A DNA stretch of 45,636 nucleotides, taken from the NCBI RefSeq assembly GCF_002289575.1, contig NZ_NTGA01000031.1, positions 1 through 45,636 on the forward strand, read 5' to 3'. Below the pieces are notes generated by a model that was not told where the DNA came from, did not search any database, and saw only the letters and a list, made by a program, of their open reading frames with translations. Made by a program: the position numbers and the translations under genes. Source of the stretch: Dietzia natronolimnaea. GTDB lineage: Bacteria > Actinomycetota > Actinomycetes > Mycobacteriales > Mycobacteriaceae. The stretch's first letter is position 1. Each line of letters begins with the position of its first letter. Positions 35,788 through 44,934 of this stretch are shown in pieces.

Positions 35788-36279
35788 TCAGACCGGGAGA
35801 ACGTCCTCGATCGCCTCGGTGAGCTCGGGGGCGCCGGGCTCCACCTTGGGCCGGAAGCGACCCACGACCTCACCCGAGGGGGAGAGCAGGAACTTCTCGA
35901 AGTTCCACTGGACGTCACCGGCCTCACCGTCGGCGTCCGCGACCGCGGTCAGCTCGGCGTACAGCGGGTGGCGATCCGGGCCGTTGACGTCGACCTTGGC
36001 CGCCAGCGGGAAGGAGATCCCGTACTTCTCGCTGGTGAACTTCTTGATCGCGTCCTCGTCACCGGGCTCCTGCCCCATGAACTGGTTGCACGGGAACCCC
36101 AGGACGAAGAACCCGCGATCCCGGTAGTCGTCCGCCAGTTCCTGCAGGCCCTCGTACTGCGGGGTGAGTCCGCACTCGCTGGCCACGTTGACCACCAGGA
36201 CGGCGTGCCCCGCGTAGTCACCGAGTCGGGCCTGTTCGCCGTCGATGGTCGTGAAGGTGATGTCGTGGAGGCTGCTCAT
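35788..36279 (-). CDS. Glutathione peroxidase family thiol peroxidase
   Basis: A 163-aa GPx-family peroxidase, cytoplasmic. The peroxidatic residue is a normal cysteine codon (Cys36 in NVASECGLTPQY), not selenocysteine. The Gln66 (GFPCNQF) and Trp125 (QWNFEKFL) of the catalytic tetrad are present. Cys-type bacterial GPx enzymes usually take electrons from thioredoxin; mycothiol is also possible here since the cell makes mycothiol. The ATG at 36279 has a TAGTCT box 7 nt upstream. Divergent from the XRE regulator gene. Confidence 0.94.
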   Translation of the reverse strand: MSSLHDITFTTIDGEQARLGDYAGHAVLVVNVASECGLTPQYEGLQELADDYRDRGFFVLGFPCNQFMGQEPGDEDAIKKFTSEKYGISFPLAAKVDVNGPDRHPLYAELTAVADADGEAGDVQWNFEKFLLSPSGEVVGRFRPKVEPGAPELTEAIEDVLPV

Positions 36280-36286
36280 GTGAGCC

Positions 36287-36292
36287 AGACTA
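36287..36292 (-). promoter_or_regulatory. Leaderless -10 box of the glutathione peroxidase gene
   Basis: TAGTCT on the minus strand, 7 nt before the ATG at 36279. Confidence 0.55.
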
Positions 36293-36306
36293 CGCCGTTG
36301 CCAGGC

Positions 36307-36335
36307 TTGACAGATCGTTGGGTTTTTACAACACT
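36307..36335 (+). promoter_or_regulatory. Promoter of the XRE regulator gene
   Basis: A perfect TTGACA at 36307-36312 and AACACT at 36330-36335 have 17-bp spacing. The start point would lie at or one base before the ATG at 36343, so this transcript would also be leaderless. The T-run GGTTTTTACAACAC makes the site the most AT-rich nearby. Confidence 0.5.
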
Positions 36336-36342
36336 GCATTGC

Positions 36343-36621
36343 ATGAGCCCAGTGCGACGGGGAGAAAAGCTCCCCATCTACAACCGGATCGCCGTCCTGC
36401 GGGCCGAGCACCGACTCAGCCGGGTCTCGCTCGCCGAACGGATCGAGGTCAACCCCCAGACCGTGGGGGCACTCGAGAGGGGCGACCACTACCCCAGCCT
36501 GGATCTGGCCTTCCGCATCTGCGCGGTGTTCGACCTGCCCGTCGAGGCCGTGTTCTCCCGGGACGAGTTCCAGCCGATGTCCACCGAGATCTACCGCCGC
36601 ACACCACAGAGCACACCATGA
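36343..36621 (+). CDS. Small XRE-family helix-turn-helix regulator
   Basis: A 92-aa DNA-binding protein made almost only of one HTH_3 domain: YNRIAVLRAEHRLSRVSLAE, then VNPQTVGALERGDHYPSL as turn and recognition helix. Such stand-alone XRE proteins commonly repress their own operon with a membrane partner, and here the next gene is a membrane protein whose possible start overlaps this stop (ATGA). Ligand and operator are unknown. Confidence 0.9.
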   Translation: MSPVRRGEKLPIYNRIAVLRAEHRLSRVSLAERIEVNPQTVGALERGDHYPSLDLAFRICAVFDLPVEAVFSRDEFQPMSTEIYRRTPQSTP

Positions 36622-36641
36622 GCAGAGGACACACCATGAAC
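36607..36641 (+). repeat. Short tandem duplication around the membrane-protein start
   Basis: CAGAGCACACCATGAGC and CAGAGGACACACCATGAAC follow each other so that two in-frame ATGs lie 18 nt apart (36618 and 36636). Confidence 0.7.
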
Positions 36642-37187
36642 TCGATCGCCGAGGACACCCTGACCGCCGCCGAGCGCCGCTACGAGACGACCGTGGCCCG
36701 ACTCTCCGGCAGCCTGCCCACCTGGCGCACCCCGGAACGCCGCCGACTGCTGGTCCGGTTGAACTGGGCGTGCGTAGCGGTCATGGCACTGATCGCCCTG
36801 GCCGGATTCTTCTGGTTCCCGATCGTGATCGCCTGGGTGCCGATGGCGGTGGCGATCTGCGCGGTGTGGACGATGCTGCGCACCGTCATCGACGTCAAGG
36901 ACACCGACCCGCCTCGCTATCTCGACGAGTTCGAGACGCAGACACTCCTGCGCGCCAGGTCCACCGCGTTGTCGGTGCTCGTGGGATTCTGTTTCGTGAT
37001 CGGGATCGTGCTGGTCTTCGGATCCTCGATGGAACTCGGGGACGGCCATCGCCTCGCCTATGCGATGGGCGGAGTCGCGATCCTGGGTGTCTTCGTCGGC
37101 GGGATCATCCCGGCCGCCGCGATGGCCGGAACGTTCGACCCCGCCGACGACCCCGCCGACAGCCTGGACGACGCCGACGACCGCTGA
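36636..37187 (+). CDS. Four-helix membrane protein paired with the XRE regulator
   Basis: A 183-aa protein with two helices at about 45-85, a charged loop (DVKDTDPPRYLDEFETQTLLRAR in two parts), two more helices at about 110-165, and an acidic tail rich in Asp. No known motif seen. The ATG at 36636 has an AGAGGA ribosome site 6 nt upstream; the alternative ATG at 36618 overlaps the XRE stop and adds six residues. Its pairing with a one-domain XRE regulator is a common arrangement of unknown purpose. Confidence 0.8.
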   Translation: MNSIAEDTLTAAERRYETTVARLSGSLPTWRTPERRRLLVRLNWACVAVMALIALAGFFWFPIVIAWVPMAVAICAVWTMLRTVIDVKDTDPPRYLDEFETQTLLRARSTALSVLVGFCFVIGIVLVFGSSMELGDGHRLAYAMGGVAILGVFVGGIIPAAAMAGTFDPADDPADSLDDADDR

Positions 37188-37232
37188 CCCCCACTGTCGG
37201 GCACAACAGTCGAGGGCAGCCGCGCTCGAACC

Positions 37233-39503
37233 CTATCCGGCGCCGGCCGTGCGGACCGTCCAGGCGTACTCGAACGCGGTCTGGCGCCAGCGCTCGTACC
37301 GCCCGGAGACGCCACCGTGACCGGCACTCATCTCGCAGCGCAGCAGGACCGGGCGCTCGGCGGAATCAGCCGAGGTCGACACCGCCCGGAGACGGGCCAC
37401 CCACTTGGCGGGCTCCACGTAGAGCACCCGGGTGTCGTTGAGCGAGGTGACCGCCAGGATCGCCGGGTAGTCCTTGGCCTCGATGTTCTCGTACGGCGCA
37501 TAGGACGCCATGTAGTCGTAGACCTCCTGCGAGTGCAGGGGATCCCCCCACTCGTCCCACTCGATCACCGTGAGCGGCAGTTCGGGCATGAGAATCGAGG
37601 TGAGCGGATCGACGAACGGCACCACGGCCTGGATTCCCACGAACAGGTCCGGCGCCAGGTTGGCCACGGCGCCCATGAGCAGTCCACCCGCGCTCCCGCC
37701 CTCGGCCACCAGACGATCCGGAGCGGTGAGCCCGGTGTCGACCAGGTGCCGGGCGCAGTCGACGAAGTCGGTGAAGGTGTTCCGCTTGGTCAGGGTCTTG
37801 CCCTGCTCGTACCAGAGGCGCCCCATCTCGCCGCCACCCCGCACGTGCGCGACCGCGTAGGCCATTCCCCGGTCGAGCAACGAGAGCCTGGCCACCGAGA
37901 ACGCGGGGTCGATGCTCGTCTCGTACGAGCCGTAGCCGTACAGCAGGGTCGGGACCTTCTCTCCCGCATCAATCCGCGCCGCCGTGTCCACCGCCATCAC
38001 CAGGGAGATCGGCACCAGGGTGCCGTCCCCGGCGGTGGCCCAGTCCCGGCGCTGCACATACCCGGCCGGGTCGTAGCCACCGAGCACCTCCTGCTCGCGC
38101 AACAGGGTGCGCTCCCCCGTGGCCAGCGCCAGGGAGTAGATCCGGCCCGGGGTGACGAACGAGCCGAACCCGAACCTCAGCACCGGCGCGTCCCACTCCG
38201 GGTTCGACCCCGGGCCCGAGGTGAACAGCTCCTCGTCGAACTCCACGGGGGTGAACACCGAATACGCCTCCACACCCGCGGTGGAGGCGGGATCCAGCGG
38301 CATCAGGGAGAACCGGGGCAGCGCCTGCTCCCGGTACCCGAGCACCAGCACGCGGGCGAACGCGTCGACCCCCTCCACCCGCACGTCGTCGCGGTGCGGC
38401 ACGAGCGGGTCCAGTTCGCGGAAGTCACGGTCGACCGGTCCGGCGGGCGCCTCGACCACGGCGAAGTTGGGCGACCCCGCGTTGTGGGTGATGAGGAAGC
38501 GATCCAAGCCGCCGACGACCGCGTGCTCGACGTCGTACTCGACGCCCTCCTCGCGAGGTCGTACGCACCAGAACTCGCCCGCCGGGTCGGCGGAGTCCAG
38601 GCACCACACCTCGGTGGTGATCTTGGACCCCGCGGCGATCTGCAGGTACTTCTCGCTGCGCGTCTCGCCGACCCCGATCCAGTAGGACTCGTCGGGCTCG
38701 TGGAACACCTCGTCGTCGTCGTCCCGGGTCGTCCCCAGGCGGTGACGCCACACGGTGTCGGGGCGCCACGCCTCGTCGACCGTCACATAGAAGACGTACT
38801 GGCCGTCGCGGGACCAGGTCACGCCGGCCGCGATGCCCGAGATCTCCTCGTCAGGCGCCGTGTAGTCGGGATCCAGGGATCGGAAACGCAGGGTGTAGCG
38901 CTCGTCGCCCTCGGTGTCGGTGGCCCAGGCGAGGACGCGGCCGTCGTGGCTGACCGAGAACGCGCCGAGCGCGAAGTACTCGTGCCCCTCGGCCTCGGCG
39001 TTGCCGTCCAGCAACATCTGCTCCCCGGGGAGCTCGACACCGGGCGAGACCTCAGGCGGGACCCACCCGGCCGGGTCGCCGGGATCCGCCACGAACTCGC
39101 GAGGCACGGGGACGCGGCAGTGCCGCGCGTAGGACAGACCCTCCGATGTGCGGGAGAAGTACCACCAGCCGGCGGCCCGCACGGGAACCGACATGTCGGT
39201 CTCCTTGACGCGGGAACGGATCTCCTCGTAGACCTCGTCCTCGAGCGGCTTCTGCCCGGCCGTCATCGCGTCCGTGTACGCGTTCTCCGCCTCCAGGTAC
39301 TCGCGGGTCGCCGGGGCGTCCTTGTCGCGCAGCCACTCGTAGTCGTCCACGAAGACGCGGCCGTGGTGCTCACGGCGGTGGGGGCGGCGCTCGGCCCGGG
39401 GGGCCGCCGGTACGCGCGGAGCCCCGGTCACGTCGCTGCCTGTCGCTGTGATCCCGGTTCCCGCGGAGCCGGCCCCGCTGCCCGTGGCGTCGACGGCGCT
39501 CAC
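37233..39503 (-). CDS. ptrB: Oligopeptidase B-type S9 prolyl-oligopeptidase (PtrB)
   Basis: Cytosolic serine peptidase of 756 aa that cleaves short peptides, in relatives after basic residues. An N-terminal beta-propeller precedes an alpha/beta-hydrolase domain. The triad is Ser604 (EGGSAGGLL), Asp690 (SLNDTRV) and His729 (SAGHGGVSG). The first 35 residues are Gly/Ala/Thr-rich and probably disordered. The GTG start overlaps the purC stop by 4 nt, the same purC-ptrB neighbourhood as Rv0780-Rv0782, but as a single intact gene rather than the split ptrBa/ptrBb. Confidence 0.95.
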   Translation of the reverse strand: MSAVDATGSGAGSAGTGITATGSDVTGAPRVPAAPRAERRPHRREHHGRVFVDDYEWLRDKDAPATREYLEAENAYTDAMTAGQKPLEDEVYEEIRSRVKETDMSVPVRAAGWWYFSRTSEGLSYARHCRVPVPREFVADPGDPAGWVPPEVSPGVELPGEQMLLDGNAEAEGHEYFALGAFSVSHDGRVLAWATDTEGDERYTLRFRSLDPDYTAPDEEISGIAAGVTWSRDGQYVFYVTVDEAWRPDTVWRHRLGTTRDDDDEVFHEPDESYWIGVGETRSEKYLQIAAGSKITTEVWCLDSADPAGEFWCVRPREEGVEYDVEHAVVGGLDRFLITHNAGSPNFAVVEAPAGPVDRDFRELDPLVPHRDDVRVEGVDAFARVLVLGYREQALPRFSLMPLDPASTAGVEAYSVFTPVEFDEELFTSGPGSNPEWDAPVLRFGFGSFVTPGRIYSLALATGERTLLREQEVLGGYDPAGYVQRRDWATAGDGTLVPISLVMAVDTAARIDAGEKVPTLLYGYGSYETSIDPAFSVARLSLLDRGMAYAVAHVRGGGEMGRLWYEQGKTLTKRNTFTDFVDCARHLVDTGLTAPDRLVAEGGSAGGLLMGAVANLAPDLFVGIQAVVPFVDPLTSILMPELPLTVIEWDEWGDPLHSQEVYDYMASYAPYENIEAKDYPAILAVTSLNDTRVLYVEPAKWVARLRAVSTSADSAERPVLLRCEMSAGHGGVSGRYERWRQTAFEYAWTVRTAGAG

Positions 39504-40393
39504 GCGGTCTCACCACCGAGCCAGTCGGAGAACCGCAGGCCGGAGATCCGCTCGTACGCCTCGATGTACCGCGCCCGGGTCGCCTCGACCACCTCCGGCG
39601 GGAGCGGGGGAGGCGGAGAATCCGAGGCCCGGTCCCAGCCCGAGCCCGGGCCGGTCAGCCAGTCGCGCACGAACTGCTTGTCGAAGCTCGGCTGGACGCG
39701 GCCGGGCTCGTACCCGTCCGCCGGCCAGTACCGGGAGGAGTCCGGGGTGAGCACCTCGTCGGCCAGGATCAACTCACCCCCGGACACGCCGAACTCGAAC
39801 TTGGTGTCCGCCAACAGCACCCCACGGTCGGCGGCCATCTCGGCGGCCCGCGCGTACACCTCCAGGGTGGCGGTCCGGAGCCGGCCGGCCAGCTCGTCCC
39901 CGACGATCGCCGAGAGCTGCTCGAACGAGATGTTCTCGTCGTGGTCGCCCACCGCCGCCTTGGTGGCCGGGGTGAAGATCGGCTCCGGCAGGCGACTGGC
40001 CTCCACGAGCCCCCCGGGCAGCTCAACGCCGCACACCGACCCGGATTCGACGTACTCGGCCATCCCGGACCCGGTCAGGTACCCGCGGGCCACGCACTCG
40101 GCCGGAACCATGTCGAGACGGCGCACGACCATCGCGCGGCCGAGCACCTCGGCGGGGATCCGCTCGTCGTCGCAAGGCCCCGCCAGGTGGTTCGGCACGT
40201 CGAGGGCGTCGAAGAAGTAGGCGCTCATGGCCGTGAGCACCCGGCCCTTGTCGGGGATCGGCGTGCTCAGCACGTGGTCGTACGCCGAGATCCTGTCCGT
40301 GGCCACCAGGAGCAACGTCTCGGCGTCGACCTCGTATAACTCGCGGACCTTCCCGGCGGCGAGATGGCGGTAGGTGGAGAGCTCGGGTCGCAT
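39500..40393 (-). CDS. purC: SAICAR synthetase PurC
   Basis: Ligates aspartate to CAIR with ATP in purine synthesis (297 aa). Motifs: [30 protein letters not shown] in separate parts, [14 protein letters not shown], and [28 protein letters not shown] in parts. The frame is open to 40540, but the ATG at 40393 fits the family start and has a TACGCT box 7 nt upstream. It is translationally coupled to ptrB downstream. Confidence 0.97.
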   Translation of the reverse strand: MRPELSTYRHLAAGKVRELYEVDAETLLLVATDRISAYDHVLSTPIPDKGRVLTAMSAYFFDALDVPNHLAGPCDDERIPAEVLGRAMVVRRLDMVPAECVARGYLTGSGMAEYVESGSVCGVELPGGLVEASRLPEPIFTPATKAAVGDHDENISFEQLSAIVGDELAGRLRTATLEVYARAAEMAADRGVLLADTKFEFGVSGGELILADEVLTPDSSRYWPADGYEPGRVQPSFDKQFVRDWLTGPGSGWDRASDSPPPPLPPEVVEATRARYIEAYERISGLRFSDWLGGETA

Positions 40394-40400
40394 GGGGGCC

Positions 40401-40406
40401 AGCGTA
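40401..40406 (-). promoter_or_regulatory. Leaderless -10 box of purC-ptrB
   Basis: TACGCT on the minus strand, 7 nt before the ATG at 40393. Confidence 0.55.
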
Positions 40407-40478
40407 GTCGGAGGGTGTCGGGACGCCCGATCCGCCGATCGGTATCGGCACCCGGTGCGCCCCGGGTCATCAATCGAC

Positions 40479-41342
40479 TCACCCCAGCCGCGCGTCCAGC
40501 CACTCCCCCAGCGCCGCGTAGGCCTCGTCCGCGCACACATCGTTGAACAATTCGTGGAGGCCGTCCTCGAACTCCCGGTAGGTGACCTCCGGCCGCGGGT
40601 CGTGATCCGATCCCGCGACCTGGGCGAACCGCCGGGCTCCCTTCGGTGAGGTGATGGAGTCCGCCGACCCGTTGATCACCAGAGTCGGAAGCCGCAGGGA
40701 GCTCGAGCGCTCCAGGAACCTCTGCCCGCCCGCGAGCAGCGTCCCGGCGGCCAGGGCCGGCACCCCCTTGTGGTGCACGAGCGGGTCCGAGGTGTAGTCG
40801 GCGACGTACTCGGCGACGCGGGAGATATCGTTCGGATCCAGCTTCTCCACCGGCAGGAACGGCAGGAGACGGGCGATCACCGGGGCCGCGGCCTTCAGGG
40901 GCGCGGGGGTGCCCTCACCCACCACGATCCCCGGAGAGGACAGGATCAGCCCTGCGAGGTCCCAGGGACGTCGGAGGGCGGACTCCCCCGCGATCAGCCC
41001 ACCCATCGAGTGCCCCATCAGCAGCCGTGGCAGGGATCCCGTGCCGTCGCCGGCGGGGGTGCGGGTCCACTCCAGGACCGCGTCGCGGACGGCCAGGTTG
41101 TCCCGGATGTGGGTCTCCACCGCGACCCTGGCCCGCGGTCCGGGCGCGGTGCCGTGACCCCGGAGGTCGTAGGTGACCACGCAGACGCCGTGATCGGTCA
41201 GGAACCGCACGGTCCGCCCGTACCGGCCGGAGTGCTCACCGAAGCCGTGGACCAGCTGGAGCAGGGCCCGGGGCGTCTCGGCGTGGTGCAGGGTCGCCTG
41301 CAGACCGGAGGTACCGGGGACGGGGATGACGGTCTCGCGCAT
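40479..41342 (-). CDS. Monoacylglycerol lipase-like alpha/beta hydrolase
   Basis: A 287-aa Hydrolase_4-type enzyme: [12 protein letters not shown] (oxyanion and lid-start HG motif), nucleophile elbow [10 protein letters not shown] with Ser112, the likely acid in [10 protein letters not shown] and the His in [11 protein letters not shown]. These match monoglyceride lipases such as Rv0183, which free fatty acids from monoacylglycerol. No signal peptide is seen. A TAGTCT box lies 6 nt before the ATG. Exact substrate is inferred. Confidence 0.9.
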   Translation of the reverse strand: MRETVIPVPGTSGLQATLHHAETPRALLQLVHGFGEHSGRYGRTVRFLTDHGVCVVTYDLRGHGTAPGPRARVAVETHIRDNLAVRDAVLEWTRTPAGDGTGSLPRLLMGHSMGGLIAGESALRRPWDLAGLILSSPGIVVGEGTPAPLKAAAPVIARLLPFLPVEKLDPNDISRVAEYVADYTSDPLVHHKGVPALAAGTLLAGGQRFLERSSSLRLPTLVINGSADSITSPKGARRFAQVAGSDHDPRPEVTYREFEDGLHELFNDVCADEAYAALGEWLDARLG

Positions 41343-41348
41343 GCGCCG

Positions 41349-41354
41349 AGACTA
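41349..41354 (-). promoter_or_regulatory. Leaderless -10 box of the monoacylglycerol lipase-like gene
   Basis: TAGTCT on the minus strand, 6 nt before the ATG at 41342. Confidence 0.55.
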
Positions 41355-41503
41355 GCGCCCTCGGGCCGCCGTCCTCCCCCAAAGGTGCCAACCGGATCTC
41401 CACCTCGGGCGTCAAGACGGGCGCCCGCACGCCGACGAGCATGGAACGGGTCCGAGAGATCCGTCCGGAGACGGTCCGGACGCCCATGACACAGGAGGTC
41501 CCC

Positions 41504-43630
41504 GTGGTCCCCACCACCCCCGCGACGTCGCCGGAACCCACATCCGGCCGGAGTCGCACCCGACGTCGGATCAGGCATCGCACCCGACATGTCGATCGCC
41601 GCTCCACCCGACGCACCCACCGCTCGACCGGAGGCGTGGTCGCGGCGGCGGCCGGAGCGCTGGTGCTCACGACTCTCGGCGCGTGCGGCCCCGCGGAGCC
41701 TCCACCCACTCCGCTCCCCTCCCCGCCGGCCGTCGCCACCGACCTGACCGGGTCCGGCCTGACCCGGGCAGACGTGGACGCGTGGCTCGACGGGACGATC
41801 CCGTCGGCGCTCGAGTCCGGGCGGATCGCCGGGGCGTCGGTCGCGGTGGTCCACGACGGCGAGCTCCTCACCGCCCGCGGGTTCGGGGAGGCCGATGTCT
41901 CCACCGGCACCGCCGTCGACCCGGCAAGGACCCTGTTCCGGGTCGGGTCGGTCTCGAAGACGGTGACCGCGACCGCCGTGATGCAGCTCGTCGACCGCGG
42001 CGAGGTCGACCTGGACACCGACGTCGATCACTACACCGGCCTGGACCTCCCTCACGACCACCCGGTGACTCTGCGCCATCTGCTCTCACACACCCCCGGC
42101 TACGAGGAGCGTGCCGCGGGACTCTTCCTGCCTCCGGGTCAGGCCGTGGACCTGCGCCGCTCCCTGGCGCAGGATCCGCCCGCCCAGGTGTACGAACCGG
42201 GCACCACACCCGCGTACTCCAACTACGGCATGGCGCTCGCCGGGTACGTCGTGGAGGCGGTGAGCGGCATGCCGTTCGAGGACTACGTCGGGCAGAACAT
42301 CCTCACCCCGCTCGGGATGACGTCCTCGTCCTTCGCCCAACCGCTGCCGGACCACCTGGCGCAGGAGGTCTCCCAGGGATATCCGACCTCGGACGAGGCG
42401 ACGATCGACTTCGAGGTGGTGGGCGTGCCTCCCGCGGGCTCGATGAGCGCCACGGCCACGGACATGGCGCGGTTCATGCTCGCCCATCTCGGCCACCCCG
42501 TCGGTGGCAGCGCGGGTACGGGCGGAGATACAGCCATCCTCAGTGACGAGGCCCTGCAGCTCATGCGGGAGCCCGCCCTCGACGCCGCCTCCCTCGGGGC
42601 CCTGGCCTCCGGTCCGAGGATGGGGCTGGGCTGGTTCGACGAGTCCCGCAACGGCCGGGCCGTCGTCGGACACGGTGGCGACACCCTCGCGTTCCACTCC
42701 CACCTGCAACTGTGGCCCGACGACGACACGGGCGTCTTCCTCTCCGTCAACAGCACGGGGGCCGACGCCGCCGCTCTGGCCCTGCGTGAGGACCTGCTCG
42801 ACGGGTTCGCCGACCGGTACTTCCCCGCCGACGATGCGACGCCCGTCGCCGTCGACCCCGCGGCCCGGGCGGACCACGCCCGCGCCCTCGCCGGCACGTA
42901 CGAGAGCACTCGGGGATTCCACACCACGTTCCTCACGCTGGTCGGCCCTCTCCAACCGATCCGGGCGACGGTCGTCGACGGCGACCGGGTGCGCTTCTCC
43001 CCCGGCGTGGGGATCCGGTCCACCGTCTACGAGGAGGTCGAGCCGTGGGTGTACCAGGAGGTCGACGGCCACCGGGTCCTCGCGGTGCGGACGGACGACG
43101 ACGGCGGGGTCCAGCTCATCGGCCACGACTCGGCGATGTCGCTGACGCCGGTCACTCCGGCACGCGCCGTGGCGCTGCCGGGCCTCGTCGGCGGTGGCGT
43201 GGTGCTCCTGCTCACGGTCCTGGCGTGGCCGGCGGGGGCCCTCGTCCGACTGGTGCGCGCCCGGCGGGTGCGCGTTCGCCGCGACGTTCGTCCTGCCGAC
43301 GGCGCGCCCGTGGGTCCTGCCCGGGTCCCGCGCCTCGTGACCCGCCTCGCGGCCCTGGCCGCGGTGTCGGGATCGGCCACGTGGGCCTACGTCCTCGTCG
43401 CCGCTCTGGGCATGGACCCGGTGCCGACCGCGGTGATCCGGACCGCGCAGACGCTCACCGCCCTCGGAGTACTGGGGCTGCCGTTCTCGGTGTGGTGGAC
43501 GATCGCCGTGTTCCGCGTCCGCTCGGGTCGGCTCCGTCTGGCCGCCGCGGTCATGGTCGTCCTGGGGTTCGCGGCGTTCACCTTCGGCGCGGTCGAGTTG
43601 CTGCTCCTGTCCCCTGACATCAGCTACTGA
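41504..43630 (+). CDS. Membrane-anchored serine hydrolase of the beta-lactamase/PBP-like family
   Basis: A 708-aa envelope protein. An Arg-rich 40-residue head leads to a hydrophobic signal and lipobox LGAC (Cys61). The class C beta-lactamase-like domain has SVSK (Ser149, Lys152), YSN (Tyr238) and HGG (His390), so all three catalytic motifs are intact. Four C-terminal transmembrane helices follow (about 555-705). Relatives are D,D-peptidases, esterases or resistance proteins; which one applies is not clear. The GTG at 41504 has AGGAGG 5 nt upstream; ATGs at 41486 and 41441 are alternatives. It ends 17 nt before a histidine kinase gene. Confidence 0.87.
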   Translation: MVPTTPATSPEPTSGRSRTRRRIRHRTRHVDRRSTRRTHRSTGGVVAAAAGALVLTTLGACGPAEPPPTPLPSPPAVATDLTGSGLTRADVDAWLDGTIPSALESGRIAGASVAVVHDGELLTARGFGEADVSTGTAVDPARTLFRVGSVSKTVTATAVMQLVDRGEVDLDTDVDHYTGLDLPHDHPVTLRHLLSHTPGYEERAAGLFLPPGQAVDLRRSLAQDPPAQVYEPGTTPAYSNYGMALAGYVVEAVSGMPFEDYVGQNILTPLGMTSSSFAQPLPDHLAQEVSQGYPTSDEATIDFEVVGVPPAGSMSATATDMARFMLAHLGHPVGGSAGTGGDTAILSDEALQLMREPALDAASLGALASGPRMGLGWFDESRNGRAVVGHGGDTLAFHSHLQLWPDDDTGVFLSVNSTGADAAALALREDLLDGFADRYFPADDATPVAVDPAARADHARALAGTYESTRGFHTTFLTLVGPLQPIRATVVDGDRVRFSPGVGIRSTVYEEVEPWVYQEVDGHRVLAVRTDDDGGVQLIGHDSAMSLTPVTPARAVALPGLVGGGVVLLLTVLAWPAGALVRLVRARRVRVRRDVRPADGAPVGPARVPRLVTRLAALAAVSGSATWAYVLVAALGMDPVPTAVIRTAQTLTALGVLGLPFSVWWTIAVFRVRSGRLRLAAAVMVVLGFAAFTFGAVELLLLSPDISY

Positions 43631-43647
43631 CGGCCCGGTAGGAGAAG

Positions 43648-44934
43648 ATGTCCGTCATGCGCACCGACCAGCTCACCGCCCCCGGGGCCTGGTGGGACGC
43701 GCGCTTGACCAGGCTGGGATTCCGGCGGCCGGTGGCCCGCGACGCCCTGCTCGCGGTGACGGTCGCGGTGGTCATGGCCGCGGCGGTCCTCTCGGCCATG
43801 CGGTACGCGCCGGCCGACCTCGCCCCGGCCGAGGGGACGGTGACGTGGTTCGTCGCGATCGTCGTGGTCCAGTCCCTGGCACTCACTCTGCGGCGGGTAC
43901 GGCTGGGGTGGTGCGCGGTACTCGTGATCGCCACCCAGGTCGGTCTGGTGGCGCTCGACCCGGAGGTCTCGGTGCGGGGGATCGCGGGGGTCGTCGTGGC
44001 CGTGACCCTCGGGACGATGTTCCCCGCCGGGCGGGCCCTACGGATGGCCGCCGCCGCGACCGGGGCGGAGTCCGTGGCGGTCGCGGCGGTCGCCCTCGCC
44101 CGCGGCGCGGGGATCGGCGTCACCGTCGAGCACGTGCTCTCCACGGTGGCGGTGTGGATCCCCTCGGTGCTGCTCGGGGTGTACCTCGCGACGAGACGGG
44201 ACCACCTGCGGCTCGTGCAGGAGCGGGCGGACCGGCTCGAGCGGGACCGGGATGCCCGGGTGAGGTCGGCCGTCGTCGAGGAGCGGGCCCGTCTGGCCCG
44301 CGAGCTGCACGACGTCGCCGCGCACCACCTGTCGGCGATGGTGGTGCAGGCGGCGGCCGTGGAACGACTCGTCGACCGCGACCCCGACGCCGCGCGGGCC
44401 GGGGCGGTGTGGCTGCGGAACCAGGGGCGCGAGACCCTCGACAACCTGCGGCAGATGGTCGGACTCCTGCGCGAGGACCCCGAGTACGCCGGGGAGGCCG
44501 GGGGCCGCGACAGACTGGCCCCGGTGCCGGGCGTGGCGGCGCTGGACCACCTGGCCCGGACGGCGCGGGCCCTCGGCGACCGGGTCACCGTCGAGCACGT
44601 CGGCGATCCGATCCCCCTGCCCACCCTCGTCGATGTCTCGGTGTTCCGGGTGGCCCAGCAGGCTGTGACGAACGCCCGGCAGCACGCGCGCGGCACGGAC
44701 GTGACCATCCGGGTCATCCACGAGGTCGACGGGGTGGTGCTCGAGGTACACAACGGCCCCGCCCGCACGCCTGCGGAGCCGGAGCGGGCCACGCGCGGCG
44801 GCGCCGGCCTGGCGGTCATGCGCGAGCGCGCCGGTCTCGTCGGGGGGACCCTCGAGGCGGGCGCGACCGACGACGGTGGATGGCGGGTGTGGCTCCGGGT
44901 CCCCCTCGCCACCCATGACGGGAGGCGGGAATGA
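43648..44934 (+). CDS. NarL-type sensor histidine kinase
   Basis: A 428-aa membrane kinase: four or five helices at about 30-185, with no large outside domain, so it may sense in or near the membrane. The HisKA_3 dimerisation helix ARLARELHDVAAHHLSAMVVQ carries His221. The ATPase domain has the N box QQAVTNARQHARGTD and a GGAGLAVMRERAGLVGG glycine loop. Its stop overlaps the response regulator start (ATGA). It is probably in one operon with the serine hydrolase gene. Confidence 0.95.
   Translation: MSVMRTDQLTAPGAWWDARLTRLGFRRPVARDALLAVTVAVVMAAAVLSAMRYAPADLAPAEGTVTWFVAIVVVQSLALTLRRVRLGWCAVLVIATQVGLVALDPEVSVRGIAGVVVAVTLGTMFPAGRALRMAAAATGAESVAVAAVALARGAGIGVTVEHVLSTVAVWIPSVLLGVYLATRRDHLRLVQERADRLERDRDARVRSAVVEERARLARELHDVAAHHLSAMVVQAAAVERLVDRDPDAARAGAVWLRNQGRETLDNLRQMVGLLREDPEYAGEAGGRDRLAPVPGVAALDHLARTARALGDRVTVEHVGDPIPLPTLVDVSVFRVAQQAVTNARQHARGTDVTIRVIHEVDGVVLEVHNGPARTPAEPERATRGGAGLAVMRERAGLVGGTLEAGATDDGGWRVWLRVPLATHDGRRE

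Noticed and set aside
36172-36174. Selenocysteine in the glutathione peroxidase
   Set aside because: The active-site codon is a normal cysteine codon (TGC), and no in-frame TGA interrupts the gene.
37317-40220. Open frame of 967 codons on the plus strand
   Set aside because: Antisense to ptrB and purC, which have full family motifs; same shadow character as above.
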